From Leptasterias polaris (Eukaryota; Echinodermata; Asteroidea; Forcipulatida; Asteriidae): a DNA stretch of 64,000 bases. A program made the position numbers and the translations under genes. How positions within the stretch are numbered: position 1 is the first letter of the stretch; every line of letters begins with the position of its first letter. Below are positions 32,908 to 44,669 of this stretch, piece by piece. Below the pieces are notes generated by a model that was given only the letters and a program-made list of their open reading frames with translations, was not told the origin of the DNA and searched no databases. The stretch spans positions 4,087,501 to 4,151,500 of the forward strand of contig JAZGTN010000085.1 of assembly GCA_037783415.1 (NCBI GenBank). Direction: 5' to 3'.

Positions 32908-35695
32908 TTAATTGTAATTGTAATTGAAAACAAAGTGCAAACAAATAATTGAATAATTAATTTCACAAATTATTAAAATAAAAGCAAGTTACACAACAAT
33001 TAAAATATTTAATATTAATAGTTTCACGTTGTAATTTGAAATGAATGGTAAGGGGAAACTATGAAATATAAAATCAATCGGAAAATATTATAATAATCAT
33101 GTTCGATTTCTACCACATTCAGAATTTCAACTTTAAAAAAACGTGCAGTAGTGTTGAAATGCATGACATGTACACGATCGATCGCATGTGCCCACAAACC
33201 GTGGGACTGATAAGTTTAAATCTGGTCCTCTAGTACCTGAATGTAGACAGGGATGACCAAAGGGTAGAGGTCGTGAACGTATAGCTAGCTAATTATAGTA
33301 TACAATCGCTAGCGCGCAACGGGAAATGAACTCGTTACTAATTAAGTTTTATTTTGAGGATTTTATTTTTCTTTATTTCGCTTGATTCAAATTTGATATC
33401 GGGCAAGCAAGCAAATCATTACGGGGGATGGGGGAAAAAAAACCTTTAAAAAAATCTTAAATATTGTACGGCCATGGCCGTATCGGCCGAATAGCTTCCT
33501 ACGGCCCTGATGTATGTAGTGTTGGGTATTGAGTGTCGGGCCCTTTCGCCAGCCTAATTATACCTCACCTTGGCTATCAACAGATTTTGAAGTGAATTCC
33601 CGAACAATAGTGCAATATGCTTCAGAGAGCAGTGTGCTGCAATCAGGCTGGTTGCAATTGGTGAATAATTGGGAACTTACGGTGCGGCACAGCAATAGAA
33701 AGATTTGCCAACGCGAGTTACGAATACACGCATTTATAGCTTGCTTGCGCTGGACCTCAAGTTGATATGGAGTTTGACCAAAACAAGGTTCGAAATAAAA
33801 CAAAAAAGTCTCTATTTCACGATGCAGCCCCAATACTTTCTCAGAAAGTTCAGCCGTATAGACAACAAAGTGTTCCACTGGTAATGATACTTGCGGCTGC
33901 CGTAGCAAAAACAAAATAGATACATAAATAAAACTTCTCTAACAAGTTAAAGAGATTAAGTCATTAACCATGTACCCATAGCAACATGGTACACAAGGAG
34001 CTGGACAATAGTTTTAGTTTAGAGTTCCACGTCATAACCCAGTAATGATACGGATTCAATTCTATTGTGTGTGTAGGTGGGGGGGGGGGGGGGGAACAAA
34101 CAATCACAAACTATAAAAAAAAATAAAGTTATCACCATATCTGTATATTATATCCATATTAAATAATACAAACTGTGCAAAAATAAAATATAAACTTGAA
34201 ACACATCACTACAACACTATTTAAATAAAGCGGCCTTTACCAAACGTATATCCTGTTCACATCGCTGTAGCATCACACTAAGACACTAATGTTTTTTTTT
34301 TTTTTTGGAAATCTTTTCATTTTGCTTTGCTTTTGTCTTATATCAACTTAATGTAAAGTAAGATAATTTTCGGGTTATCGACTGTGCATAAATTATTTCA
34401 CTTTCTGCGACATTCAGTGCCGAAACTATATGTAAGGGTACAACTTAAGGGGAACAAGAGGTTACATCTTTCTTTTTTCCCCCGGGGGGGGGGGGGGGGG
34501 GGGGGTGGGGGGCTATCAATTGCCAATAAAATGTGTTTTCGTAAGCATTTCTAAACTTTGCTACACAACAATCACCCTAAAAAGGGACCATATGCCCAGT
34601 GGTTTTGTGATCGAGAACATTAAAATTAAATTTATTTACACTACGTACATCCAAACAAAGAAAGAATATGAATCACACATGGGATTAGGAAATGGATTTT
34701 GTTTTCACTAACTCAAGTATTAAATAAGATCTACGGTCTATAATAATTCCCACCACCACTATTAACAACAGTTAATGCAACCTCTCTCTAAGATTGCTCT
34801 CTCCTTCTGCCCTCTTCGATCTTCGTCTTCGTAAAATTGCCAAAACCTTTTCTTATCCTAACTATTGATAACCAAATTAACTTCATTATTCTCCCGAACA
34901 TATATAAAACAAACTCACACCGCAACCTGATGTGGAGAATGACGTTCGTCACTTCTTAAATATTCAACATAACTTACTCACACATTCTATAAATTCCAAC
35001 TTAGGGAGTGCCAGCTCTGCTGGATGACGTAATGGACAAGTCAAATAAAAAATATCTCCCTCTTGTGACATTGATGTTATAAGCCATTTCCGGTCCCAAA
35101 AATGTATGTCTGACATAGGGTGCCAGACATGACTGCACATTGGTTTTTGCTCAGCCTCGCTACCATGGGCAGCGCGCCGTATCGCCTGCTAGCTCCACGT
35201 ACGTCTCTTTACGATCGAGCAAGGCATTCTGGGAAAGAAAACAAAAACATGGTGCGGTAATAATGTACACCACTGGGAACGAGGTCGGTTTTTGCTACAT
35301 TTCGATTGACAATGGTGTCCGGTTTTACGAAAACTGGTCCTTCTATGTCACAATTCTTCCGATAAACAGCTCCACGATGACGTCACAAACCCTATAGTCT
35401 GAAAGAGTACACATAACTTATTTTAATGTATATTATTAAACAAACCCACACGAACGAGCAGCAACAACAACAACCACAGCAGCAAATACAACCGCGCGGT
35501 TCCTTGCTTTCATTTCAGTCCTTGAATCGTTAAGTTATTTACAGAAACTCCGACAATAAACATTTTGTTAAAGTAATTTGTTGTGTGGTATTAACACCCT
35601 GTACACAAATAAAATAAAGTTATGACTTGTGGTGGTTCTGAAAAATAAGGAACGCTGGTGAATTAATTAAAAATACCTCTCCACTAAACATAATA
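32908..35695. other. Unique intergenic region, no confident gene
   Basis: Includes a 118-codon minus-strand frame at 33,558-33,914 with no recognised domain or ATG context, a G14 run near 34,079, and a C5 then G29 tract near 34,480-34,513. No gene is called. Confidence 0.5.
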
Positions 35696-35855
35696 CACCG
35701 ATCCATTAAGCCACGCTCATTTCTCTTTGACCAATCACAGCCGCGAAATCTGATCACCATTTGAGCCGTTTGGTGATCTTTGCACTAATGGTGATCGGGT
35801 TTCGCGGCTGTGATTGGTCAACTCGTAAGGAGGCGGGGCTTAATGGATCGGTCTA
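35696..35855. mobile_element. 160-bp palindromic MITE carrying paired CCAAT boxes, copy 2
   Basis: Reverse-oriented relative of 10,741-10,892 with nearly the same sequence. It has ends ACCGATCCATTAAGCC and GGCTTAATGGATCGGTCTA, and two GACCAATCACAG-type boxes in inverted orientation. It lies about 390 bp beyond the 3' end of the GPCR coding region. Confidence 0.8.
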
Positions 35856-36157
35856 TTTTAAGACGAAGTGGGTTCATTAAAAAAGGGGAGATTTAAAATG
35901 AGGATGCTTTTGAAAACTCATCGGCTCTTCGAAAAAGGGAGTTATCCTTCCCCCAGAAAATAATCAGTTAGAGATTGCTTCCACGGTTAGGCATCCGTTG
36001 GCTCACAGAAAAACGGAATTCTGGGTGTGTCTCGTCGAAAAAGTATATAATATTTTATAAAGGTCACTAAAAAATATACTGGAAAAAAGTACTATGTGTG
36101 TGTGTGTGAGTAGGTAACCACATTCAAACCGGGGACCTATAACAAAAGAGGACAATA
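35856..36157. other. 3' flank of the GPCR gene
   Basis: Likely includes the receptor 3' untranslated region on the minus strand. I found no convincing AATAAA on that strand close to the stop. A TG microsatellite lies at about 36,095-36,108. Confidence 0.45.
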
Positions 36158-36240
36158 GGTCCACGGTTGCTATCACAAAGGAAAGCTTTGTGGTCCACGG
36201 TTGCTATCACAAAGAGTTGAACAAAGGAGGGTCCACGATT
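36158..36240. repeat. Short tandem repeat in the presumed GPCR 3' UTR
   Basis: GGTCCACGGTTGCTATCACA occurs at 36,158 and 36,192, and a partial copy GGTCCACGATTGC occurs at 36,229, giving a spacing of 34-37 bp. Confidence 0.7.
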
Positions 36241-36248
36241 GCAGGCTG

Positions 36249-37790
36249 TTACACATTTGTGTGTGTGTGTGCGTTTGTATCTCGTCGTTTCACCCTTAAT
36301 GACGCATCTTTAGTAAACACACGGTCGTCCAGTAGGAGTGTCAAGGGTATGCCTAAGGTTTTGTTTTCACCGAGAAGACCATCATCAAACGAGGAGACCT
36401 CAGGGATATTCGAGAGGCACTTCCTGCAAAGCAGTCTCTTTAATGCCTTTCTGAAGTCCATACTGAAGCCGAAGAGAAAAGGGTTAAGGGTCGAATTCAG
36501 GTAGGTTAGCCAATAGGAAGCCTCGTACAGTTTCCCTGGTATGCATTCACAAAACCCATTGATGGGGAATAGGACAACGAACGGGAGCCAGCAGATGAGG
36601 AACAGGATCACGATGATGCCGAGAGTTCGGGCGGTTCTTCTGCTAATTTCCGCGTGTTTGGCGCGAGTCTTGCGCAGTCTCAACCTTTTCAACTCTACTG
36701 CAGCAGTCGACTGGGGGTTTGATGTAGCGACGCTGAGAGACACTGACGTCACTGTGTCGTTCACTGGTCGCAGGCACGTAGTACTTTTATCCAGTCCGCC
36801 ATTTTCTCCCGTAATATCCAAGTCAATTGCCTTTGGATTAAGTGAACAATCGCAATGAGATATCTGGTTGTCAGACGATACTTGTCCCAGTACCGACTCG
36901 TTACCAGTGCTAAATCCTTGATTTTGATACGCTTGTGTATACGAGAGCTCCAAGGGTTCGTCGTAGCGTTTATAGGTGCGTAGATTAGCAACTTGACCTT
37001 TGTTGTTCTGGTCTCCCTTCAGTTCCTTGCAATCATCAAGACTCTCGATATTCTTAAATTGTTTCTTCACTGACAGGTACACTTTTATGTACAGGAAAAC
37101 CATTGCAAACATTGGAATGTAATATATTCCTACAGAAGACAGAAGTACATAAATGGGATCCGTTAAGTACGAACATTCGTTTTCTTGCCCAAAGTTCCCT
37201 TTAGCAAAGCGGAAAATAACAATCGCTGGTACCCAGCACACAGCTGATATAACCCATATACACGCAACAAAGAACAGCGCCCTCTTGCGGCTTCTCCGTC
37301 CCATATGTATGACAGGCTGAGTGATGGCCCAGTACCGGTCCAGCGATATCATGCATAGGCTCAGCATCGAGGCAGTACAGCACATGAAATCAAACACAGT
37401 CCACAGGACGCATATGAGTCCGCCTAGAGCCCAGTAGCCCAACACCGTATAAGAGGCCATGCAGGGCAATACCAGAGCTCCCACAATGCAATCCGCAAAT
37501 GCAAGGCTGATGATGTAATAGTTACTGAGCTTGCGCAGTTTGCGGTCGAAAACAACCAATATGATGATGATGGTGTTAGGAATGACAGTAACAAGAAAAA
37601 TGAAGGATGCAACAGATACTGCGAGGACGTACCGGTTCGTTTGAAAAGGCACATCGGAAGCCATATTTGTTAATGGTGACGTCACGTTGTCAACCCAATT
37701 TTCCATAGTAACTGAAATGTTGCTAGGTGTGGCAGAGGTTGTCATGGTGTCAGATAATGTCGCATTATCCAGCATGTTCGGGGATGTCAT
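36249..37790 (-). CDS. Aminergic-type class A (rhodopsin-family) GPCR, single exon
   Basis: 513 residues from the ATG at 37,788-37,790 (a GTG two codons upstream is in frame but not used). A short N-terminus has sequons at about N9, N24 and N35. Seven membrane segments lie at about 54-82, 89-111, 126-150, 171-194, 214-238, 389-412 and 423-446. Family residues seen are D2.50 (100), the amine-anchoring D3.32 (134), D-R-Y (151-153), paired serines at 5.42/5.43 (218-219), C-W-L-P-F in TM6 (W 401), W7.40 and Y7.43 (427, 430) and N-P-F-L-F in TM7 (N436). C127 and C206 can form the usual disulphide, and C455/C458 are palmitoylation candidates. Loop 3 is long (about 150 residues), typical of Gi/o-type amine receptors. 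Ligand is undetermined: the pattern resembles dopamine D2/alpha-2/histamine-like receptors. The C-terminus ends T-N-V after a tract encoded by a GT microsatellite. Confidence 0.95.
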   Translation of the reverse strand: MTSPNMLDNATLSDTMTTSATPSNISVTMENWVDNVTSPLTNMASDVPFQTNRYVLAVSVASFIFLVTVIPNTIIIILVVFDRKLRKLSNYYIISLAFADCIVGALVLPCMASYTVLGYWALGGLICVLWTVFDFMCCTASMLSLCMISLDRYWAITQPVIHMGRRSRKRALFFVACIWVISAVCWVPAIVIFRFAKGNFGQENECSYLTDPIYVLLSSVGIYYIPMFAMVFLYIKVYLSVKKQFKNIESLDDCKELKGDQNNKGQVANLRTYKRYDEPLELSYTQAYQNQGFSTGNESVLGQVSSDNQISHCDCSLNPKAIDLDITGENGGLDKSTTCLRPVNDTVTSVSLSVATSNPQSTAAVELKRLRLRKTRAKHAEISRRTARTLGIIVILFLICWLPFVVLFPINGFCECIPGKLYEASYWLTYLNSTLNPFLFGFSMDFRKALKRLLCRKCLSNIPEVSSFDDGLLGENKTLGIPLTLLLDDRVFTKDASLRVKRRDTNAHTHTNV

Positions 37791-37939
37791 TGTCACATCA
37801 AAACATATTAAAGAGCTGTCATTGATCTCGAGTACGATTTATCCTGGTGGCGAAACTTAGTGAGTTGTCCACAATTCATAAATGCACCCTTTGCTATTCA
37901 TAGGAGCTCAGTACATCAGTAGACTGGGCCGGCACTCAC

Positions 37940-38025
37940 CGGAAGGGTAGTGAATTCAAGTAGTTCAGTCGGTTTATCCAGTTAAATCTAAAGCCGACGG
38001 TGATCCTGGGCCATTCTTCAACATC
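37940..38025 (-). other. Candidate 5' untranslated exon of the GPCR gene
   Basis: 86 bases lie between an acceptor (TTGTTTTGTTACAG) and a donor (CCG then GTGAGT) on the minus strand, with an intron of about 150 bases before the coding exon. The arrangement is conserved in copy A (349-443). There is no stop in one frame here but there is in copy A, so a non-coding exon is favoured. Confidence 0.35.
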
Positions 38026-38559
38026 CTGTAACAAAACAACAAAAATATTAATAAACGAATAACAAACAGTCCAAATTAATCTTCGAAAAACCGGAACAAA
38101 AATTTCACTCATTATTTTAAACGGATTTTGGTAACTTGGACCTGCTGAAAATCACTTGACAAAAAGAAATCCTCGGTTAAACGCTATTAAACAGAACGCA
38201 GTAGTTTTAATATATTATGCTTTCGTTCGAAGCTAGACAAAAGGCTCACTGGGTGAGAAAACAGAAAAAACAGAAAAATTATCTGGTATGAACAAGATAC
38301 AATGACAACACGTTGAACCCCCCGAAAAAAAAAAAAAAAAACGTTATATGTACCCATCAGAAATAATTTATGAATTTCATGATCTGTTCAGATAGTCTGG
38401 GGATATCGGTCCAATACAAAATAAACACTTCGCAGTCATTAACTCTTACACAATGCTTATAAATTCAACCAGAATGACAAAATAGGGCTGTCATCAGCCG
38501 ATACAAGCCACCAAGTACTTTGCGCATGACGTCAGATTGTATCCCGGTGCCCATTTACG
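38026..38559. other. Upstream flank of GPCR, no gene seen
   Basis: Similar to copy A only up to about 38,070. An A18 run lies at about 38,326-38,343. Confidence 0.5.
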
Positions 38560-38760
38560 GATTACTAATAATAAATAATAATAAACATGACATTTATATA
38601 GCGCCTTTTACTAGAGGATGCAAAGCGCTGGAAAATGAAAAGAACAGAGAGCCAGAAAGGCAGGGGGGGGGGGGGGCACACTGGAGAAACCCAGATTACA
38701 TGCGAGCAGAGAAAAGATGAGTCTTGAGGGCCTTTTTAAAGGGGTGAGACCAGTTGAATT

Positions 38761-39341
38761 TCAAACATGAGTGGGAAGGTTATTCCATAGCCTTGGGGCA
38801 GAGACAGAAAAGGCACGGTCACCAGCCTGTTTGCGAGATTTGGGAACTTGAAGACATCCTCCTACAGAGGAGCGAAGACAGTACGAGGAAGACTTCCGGG
38901 TATGAAGTAGGGATGAGAGGTAACTCGGAGACAGGTTGTTGAGAGACTTGTATGTACGAACCAGAGTGCGGAAGTGAATGCGTTTAGCAACTGGAAGCCA
39001 GTGGAGGTCACGAAGAAGAGGAGAAATATGGACAAATTTGGGCTTCTTGAAAATAAGCCTAGCACAAATGTTCTGAATCTTTAGAAGACGAGAGATGTTT
39101 TTCTGAGACACACCATTCAGAAGACAGCTACAATAGTCCAACTTGGATAGAATAAGGGAACGAACTGCGTTATGGCATGCATCAGCATTTAGGAAACGTC
39201 TGATTCTGTTAAGGTTCCGGATCAGAAAATTGAGGGATCGACAAAGTTGGGTTACGTGACTAGTCATTTTCAAGTCATGGTCGAAAACAGCACCCAAGTT
39301 CTTGACGGAAGGAGATGGGGAGATTTTAACTTCATGTGACC
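38761..39341 (-). pseudogene. LINE reverse transcriptase, C-terminal part
   Basis: The frame shows N-L-G-A-V-F-D-H-D-L-K-M, then L-I-L-S-K-L-D-Y-C-S-C-L-L-N-G, then L-R-D-L-H-W-L-P-V-A-K-R-I and G-D-R-A-F-S-V-S-A-P-R-L-W-N-N-L-P. These are diagnostic blocks of the thumb and C-terminal region of CR1/L2-group LINE polymerases. The frame is intact over about 190 codons, so this insertion is fairly young. It continues across the inserted block into 40,010-40,526. Confidence 0.85.
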
Positions 39342-40011
39342 AGCCAGACGGCGAGTCGCGCTGCCAGGCACGATGTAATTATTTATGGCAAATGTAGAGA
39401 GCGCCCTCAATAGAGCACTGCAGGTTACTCTATCGTACGTTCCCGGTCGGAATGCGGGATACTGAATAGTCTTTTGTTTTTTAATCACTTCTTTTCATTT
39501 TACGGCCATTACGTGAAGTCAAGCAAATTGTTTGATTTCCAGCATTCACATACTTGAGTAGCGATTGGGGAGTGGTCACTTTCAAAGTCAGCGTTGCAGC
39601 GAGTAGATGTAATTTTAAGAGCTCTTGCTCTATCAGTAAGTTTTCCTGAACAACGGCGCCATAGCTGGTTGGGTTCCTTTTTCATAGTTGGACATTCAAG
39701 GTCTAGAGTTAAGGCATGAGAGGCAGAGGCTGCAACAGCTGAACTACTTTTATCTCTTGTTCATCCTGTGCTAAGGACAACTTCCTTGCAAGAGCCGAGG
39801 GCTTTTATTATTAGGTCCTCCAATTTTGTAGTGACTGTCAATTGTCGTTTTTATATATATATATATTGCATTAGTAAATTGCAAATACAACTTTTAAGAA
39901 ATTGCAATTAAAATAATAAACTTATGCAGTAATTAATACGTGTGTCAACTGTGACTTTCTTGGCGTCTAGAAATTTAACCGTACCAACCACATCGGTTAC
40001 ATTCATCTAGC
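39342..40011. mobile_element. Insert of about 670 bp inside the LINE
   Basis: It splits the polymerase frame between H-L-T-F-Q-L and S-H-E-V-K-I. The outer ends AGCCAGACGGC and CATCTAGCT are weakly inverted, and AGCT-like bases flank it. It contains a TA-dinucleotide run near 39,854. No coding capacity is recognised. Confidence 0.5.
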
Positions 40012-40526
40012 TGGAATGTGAGGTGTTGAAGGCGCTTATAATGGTTATGAGAAGAGGCGATGAGGAACTCAGTTTTTGCGCAGTTCATCATCAGTTTATT
40101 GCTGATCATCCATGCCTGCAGCTCCTTAAAACACTTCGCAAGTCTGAACAGAGCACAAGCTGCGTCCCCGGGAACAGTTGGATCAAAGCACAAAAATAAC
40201 TGCACATCATCAGCATAGATGTGGTATTGGATAGCATGCTGCCGGACAATATGACCAATGGAGTGGGTATAATATGTAAAAACTTGGGGTCCAATGACTG
40301 ATTCTTGTGGGACGCCATATTTCAGTGGGGTTTCTGACGAAACAGATCCTTCGACACTAACTTGGCTTGATCTTCCACTTAAGTATGACCCGAACCATTG
40401 ATGAACAGCACCGCGAATACCAACCAAAGTCATCAGTAAGACGATGCAAGAGAATGGGATGATCAACCGTATCAAAGGCAGCTGACATGTCCAATAGCAC
40501 TTGCAAAAGAGCTTCTTGTCGGTCAA
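40010..40526 (-). pseudogene. LINE reverse transcriptase, catalytic core with frameshift
   Basis: Motif A, L-D-M-S-A-A-F-D-T-V-D-H, is in one frame (about 40,458-40,495). Motif B, G-V-P-Q-E-S-V-I-G-P, and motif C, Y-H-I-Y-A-D-D-V-Q-L-F, are in the next frame, so a frameshift separates A from B. Motif B has E where G is invariant (Q-G-S), a probable inactivating change. The element is 5'-truncated, since the endonuclease domain is missing. Confidence 0.85.
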
Positions 40527-40556
40527 TAGCTCTAAGAAAAGTATCTGGTTAGGTAA

Positions 40557-43500
40557 AATTATTTTAAAGACCTACTTGAACGGAAACGGCAACAATTTGT
40601 CTTTGCTGAAATTCATTTAAAACGTTTTTCAATCAATAAGGAATTTGAGTTCACGTGAGATTAAACAGATTTTTAATTGTGTTTAAAACAGCAGTTTTAA
40701 CTTCTCGACTGGTGCTTTTCTGAAAGATTCGCGAAAAGCCTTGCATTACTTCATCACTCATGTTACGACTTATGTTGGAAGCTTCGTTTTCAAAAGCAGC
40801 TTTTTTGCAGCATGGAGGTAAAATAAAGCAAACTCTTACAAATTAGTGAAAGAATTGCCATTTCGAAATCAACGGCAGAAGTGTTTCTAGTTTTTCAAAC
40901 AAATATCTAAACTTTTTATTTAAAATTAGCCTAAATAGCATTCCCGTTTTAAACAAATCGCCCAAGTACTCTTTTAACCATTTTGTTTACCTGATCTTTA
41001 TTGTTGTTGAGTTGATGTTATGCATACAAAAACAATCGAAATATTTGTTGTAAGAGCAAACTCTAGCAATGCTACCAACAATTTCCTAGTTGTAATGGTG
41101 TACAAAGACCTTATCAATTTGCGTACAGCCACACGTTGTAAAACCACGGTTTGAAAACATGCCTACGGTACATGTTTGTCAACCAGTGGCTTTGAGTTTA
41201 CAAGAAATGACTGGGGTTCCTTTACGATGCGATGTTGTCAATCTAATTCTCAAAGTAAGGGATGCGTATATACTGTTTTATGAGTAAACATAAATAACTC
41301 CTGGTTTAGTTATTATTATTTGGTTTCGGTTTTGGTTTGTTGTTTATACGCTGTCATGGACACAGATTTGTTAGCGGGAAATTTCTATTGACTTGCTGTC
41401 AGATAATGTGAACTGGTGAAACTGCGACACGCTGTGTCGTCTTATCCATACATACGGATCAAACGTCAATGGAAAAAACTGCACTCCGTTAGTCATGATT
41501 TTATCTACAAACAATTGCTCTAGAACCTCTAGCACACAGGTATAATCAAATTGCACTAAAATGTAGAATAATTAAATGCGTCTTGATGGCCCCCAAACAA
41601 ATAAATTTTGCTTTCACTTATCCGTTCATTTTTCTGTTCACAAATTTGTTGGGTATTTATTTCTATTGTTTGCTTATGTTAGTGACAAGGTGAACCAAGA
41701 GACTATTTGGCAACCTAGAAATGGATAGAGAAAAAGAGGAATACAGAAGAGAAAATGCAGTCACAAAACACAAATACACACGAACACAACAGCATGGGCT
41801 AGAATCGCAAGAAGGGGAAGATAGTGGACAATTGCGAGAGGAGGGCTTCATCCAATAATGGAGGAACACCTCCCGATTATGACATAGTGTTGCTGTGATT
41901 GAAAGCTCAGGCTACCACTATCTTCCTCGATGATGACAAATAATGTCGGTTGTCGTACACATCGAATCTAAAACTATATTGCTTTGTCTTATTATCAACG
42001 AAAAGGAAAACACAAACAATTGGGGCGGGGCTTTAAGGCGTAGTATTTCAGCCCAAAGTAATTTTACTCACAACAATAATTTGTTTGATAAAGATATGCT
42101 TTACAGTTGCATATTTTGATAAATTTATGTTTTACTACCAAGTTAGGTTGCAAGCAGGCTATTCATTAGGTAGTCTGCATACAACAATATTCAAACATGG
42201 TTTGGTTACATACGATATCGTTGCAATTTTTGTTTACAGTTGTTTTCCATGACGAGTTGTATACCCGCACAGTAAATAAGGGGGCGGGGTGTTCTTAGTG
42301 TTTTACGCGGCGTATGTACAATTCTTTGATAGGTCATTGTCCCCGGCTGCAGGTATAAGAGTTCAGCGTTGCTGTGCATGCCCCACGCAGGTTTTTTCTA
42401 TTCTCACAAGATTTTTGATTGTTATGTTTAAAAAAAAAATAATAAATAAAAAATCGGGTAAAATACAAATACAATTACCTTGATATTTGCCAACCTAATT
42501 CTAAAATTAAACATTTACAGTTCGAAATACGATGTTTGAAAACAGCAACATTGTGATTAATACTTTCTCTTGACTCCCGATGACCGATTGGGCATAAACA
42601 TTTACAGGCCTGCTATTTGTTGAGTGTTGTATGTGTTGGGTCACAATAAGTGCAAATACTGATCTTTGACAATAATTGTGCTAATGTTGGTCGCGTGCCT
42701 AAGACCCTCCGATGGGATACAGGTCTGCAACATAAAGACCGAAAACACATTTTGCTTAGTTTAAACCAGCTCATTTTCTTGCAAAAACAACCAAAACCCA
42801 TTAGGTTCTAGCCTTAGACAGGCCCGATTGACATGTTCTATGCCCAATAAGGCAGTATGACCCATGGACTCCGATTATCCAGATATAAAACACCTGTTAA
42901 ATAGGGTAGTGCACAAACATTGTGCGGTTTTGCAGAGTAAAGCACCACATTTAAAAAAGAGAAAAACTAAAATGTATCTATTACTATTCCTTTTGTGTGC
43001 TTAACTATATTTACGAAGTCCAGAAAGGTTTTAATAAGTAAAAACAAAAAAAGTATGAAATCAACATTGCAAATAAGGTGAACACGTTTTCCCAACGGTC
43101 TGCACGCTGATGTACCCCATGGAATTCAATATTTTATTTAGCAGTGCAATGACTAGGGACAAAATATAGTATGTTTACACTAACTGCCATTCGGAAACTT
43201 CATCATTTCCATACAAATATTCAGTCATCCTTTTCATAAGCTATTTTGGTTCCGGTAGATCCGGAGACACCCAAACCAAACGGTGAAGTGCTTTGTTCAC
43301 CAAAACAAGAATAGACCCCAAAAAGGGCTACTGAGGAGTCATCACAAAAACAAAGCTTAAATTGCACATAACGAGTCTTATAGAGTGAACTCATCAATTG
43401 TATAAACAGAATGTTGATTTAGTAAATAAAGTTTAGGGCCTATAACTTTTCCCTAAACGGTTCTCAAGGGTCGTTTTATAGCTGCATCCTAAAACAACAC

Positions 43501-43929
43501 TCATCGTTTATGAAACGGAGCCGTTTTGGTAAATACTTCATATAAGTCATTACTTTTAGTACAATGATTCCCCGTTACTGGCTAATGGTTATTTTTGTAT
43601 ATCCAATGTTTTTTCATACATATTTTATCCCCTGTGCAGAATATTAGTGTTGATTGGTAATTAGGGTACACTTAGGCAACAGCGAAAAATACGAAAAGGC
43701 AAAAACGTCTTATCGGGAAATAAATATTAAAGGAGAGTTACCAAGGTGAGCAACCAAAATAGTCACTGCATGGATGGAGGCGGTTTGAAGAAAACACCCT
43801 ACAAATTAAGACAACCATACGTTTTGACGATGTAGTTCTAATCACCTCTCCTGATAACCCTCCCCAATCCTTCTTTGTTCTCTTTGCCTAATAATTAAGG
43901 TTTCTTTAGAGGGTTGGTGGCCCAAATAA
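40557..43929. other. Intergenic, conserved with copy A, no gene seen
   Basis: 40,800-42,480 aligns with 1,580-4,620 without the minisatellite and the LINE, and 42,455-43,929 aligns with 8,850-10,040. The open frames (60-68 aa) are not shared between copies. Confidence 0.6.
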
Positions 43930-44215
43930 CTTTTGCTTATTACTGGGCCAGGCAATCCAATTGTATATAAGTCCAAACAATTTAATGTGGAGTGGCATAG
44001 AAGAGGATGATATATGATGATTTAGGTCACCTATATGCAACGCTGCCTATTTTGAATTCTTACTGAGCGTTGGTGGCCAAAAAATAACAATTGCTTATCA
44101 CTTGGCTAGGCTTTCCAATTTTATATACGCCCAGTGTAAAAGAAGGGGAATATATTGGATGATCGGAGTCTCCTGTATGCAAAGCTGCCTAGAGTAAATT
44201 GGTAAAACAAGTTGT
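43930..44215. repeat. Diverged tandem duplication specific to copy B
   Basis: Two units (about 43,930-44,050 and 44,075-44,215) share TTGCTTAT, the GGCNAGGC block, CAATTNTATATA and GCAAAGCTGCC / GCAACGCTGCC. Copy A has a single equivalent (10,050-10,175). Confidence 0.55.
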
Positions 44216-44669
44216 CATTGAATAACAAATACTTTTTGGAGAGTTAACGGCTAATATTTTGTAACATCGGTTGTTTACGGTAAAAACAAATCGCATGTTT
44301 CAATATTTTGCTTTGGGCAACTGGGGCAGCTCATCAGTTACTGGATAGTTAATTTAAATACAACGACGTAAAATGTACGAAAGCAATAGCCTAATTCAAG
44401 TGTGTGCTAGCTCAAGCTTCCCAGCAGCTTTAGTCAGTGCAGGGACTAAACGGTTAAATGTCTATGATTATCTGAATCGCATTAGAGTTAATACAGAGTC
44501 TACTTTGACAATGCTTGTTCGAAGCATGGTGTTCTGTATCTGTGTAAGATTGACATAAACGGGAAACACTTTGGTTAGTTGTGTACTTTAAATTTATTTG
44601 TAACAGTCTTCTGTGGACAAGTTGTGCCACGAGCATGTTGGGCAGGAAAGTCGACCGCCAGTAATAGGG
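44216..44669. other. Intergenic, empty site of the CCAAT MITE
   Basis: Aligns with 10,180-11,040 of A without the 250-bp insert and without the MITE at 10,741. Confidence 0.6.

Larger units (their letters stand above)
38560..40556 (-). mobile_element. CR1/L2-like LINE, 5'-truncated and interrupted
   Basis: Minus-strand LINE with the polymerase core at 40,010-40,526, an inserted block of about 670 bp at 39,342-40,011, then the polymerase C-terminus at 38,761-39,341. The 3' tail (plus strand TTTATATAGCGCCTTTTA to GCAAAGCGCTGG) ends in a TAA-type microsatellite near 38,563-38,586. It is absent from copy A. Confidence 0.8.

Noticed and set aside
33558..33914. 118-aa minus-strand frame
   Set aside because: No recognised domain or start context; possible by chance at this length, and there is no duplicate to compare.
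36541..36858. 105-aa plus-strand frame opposite the GPCR
   Set aside because: Antisense shadow of the receptor coding sequence.
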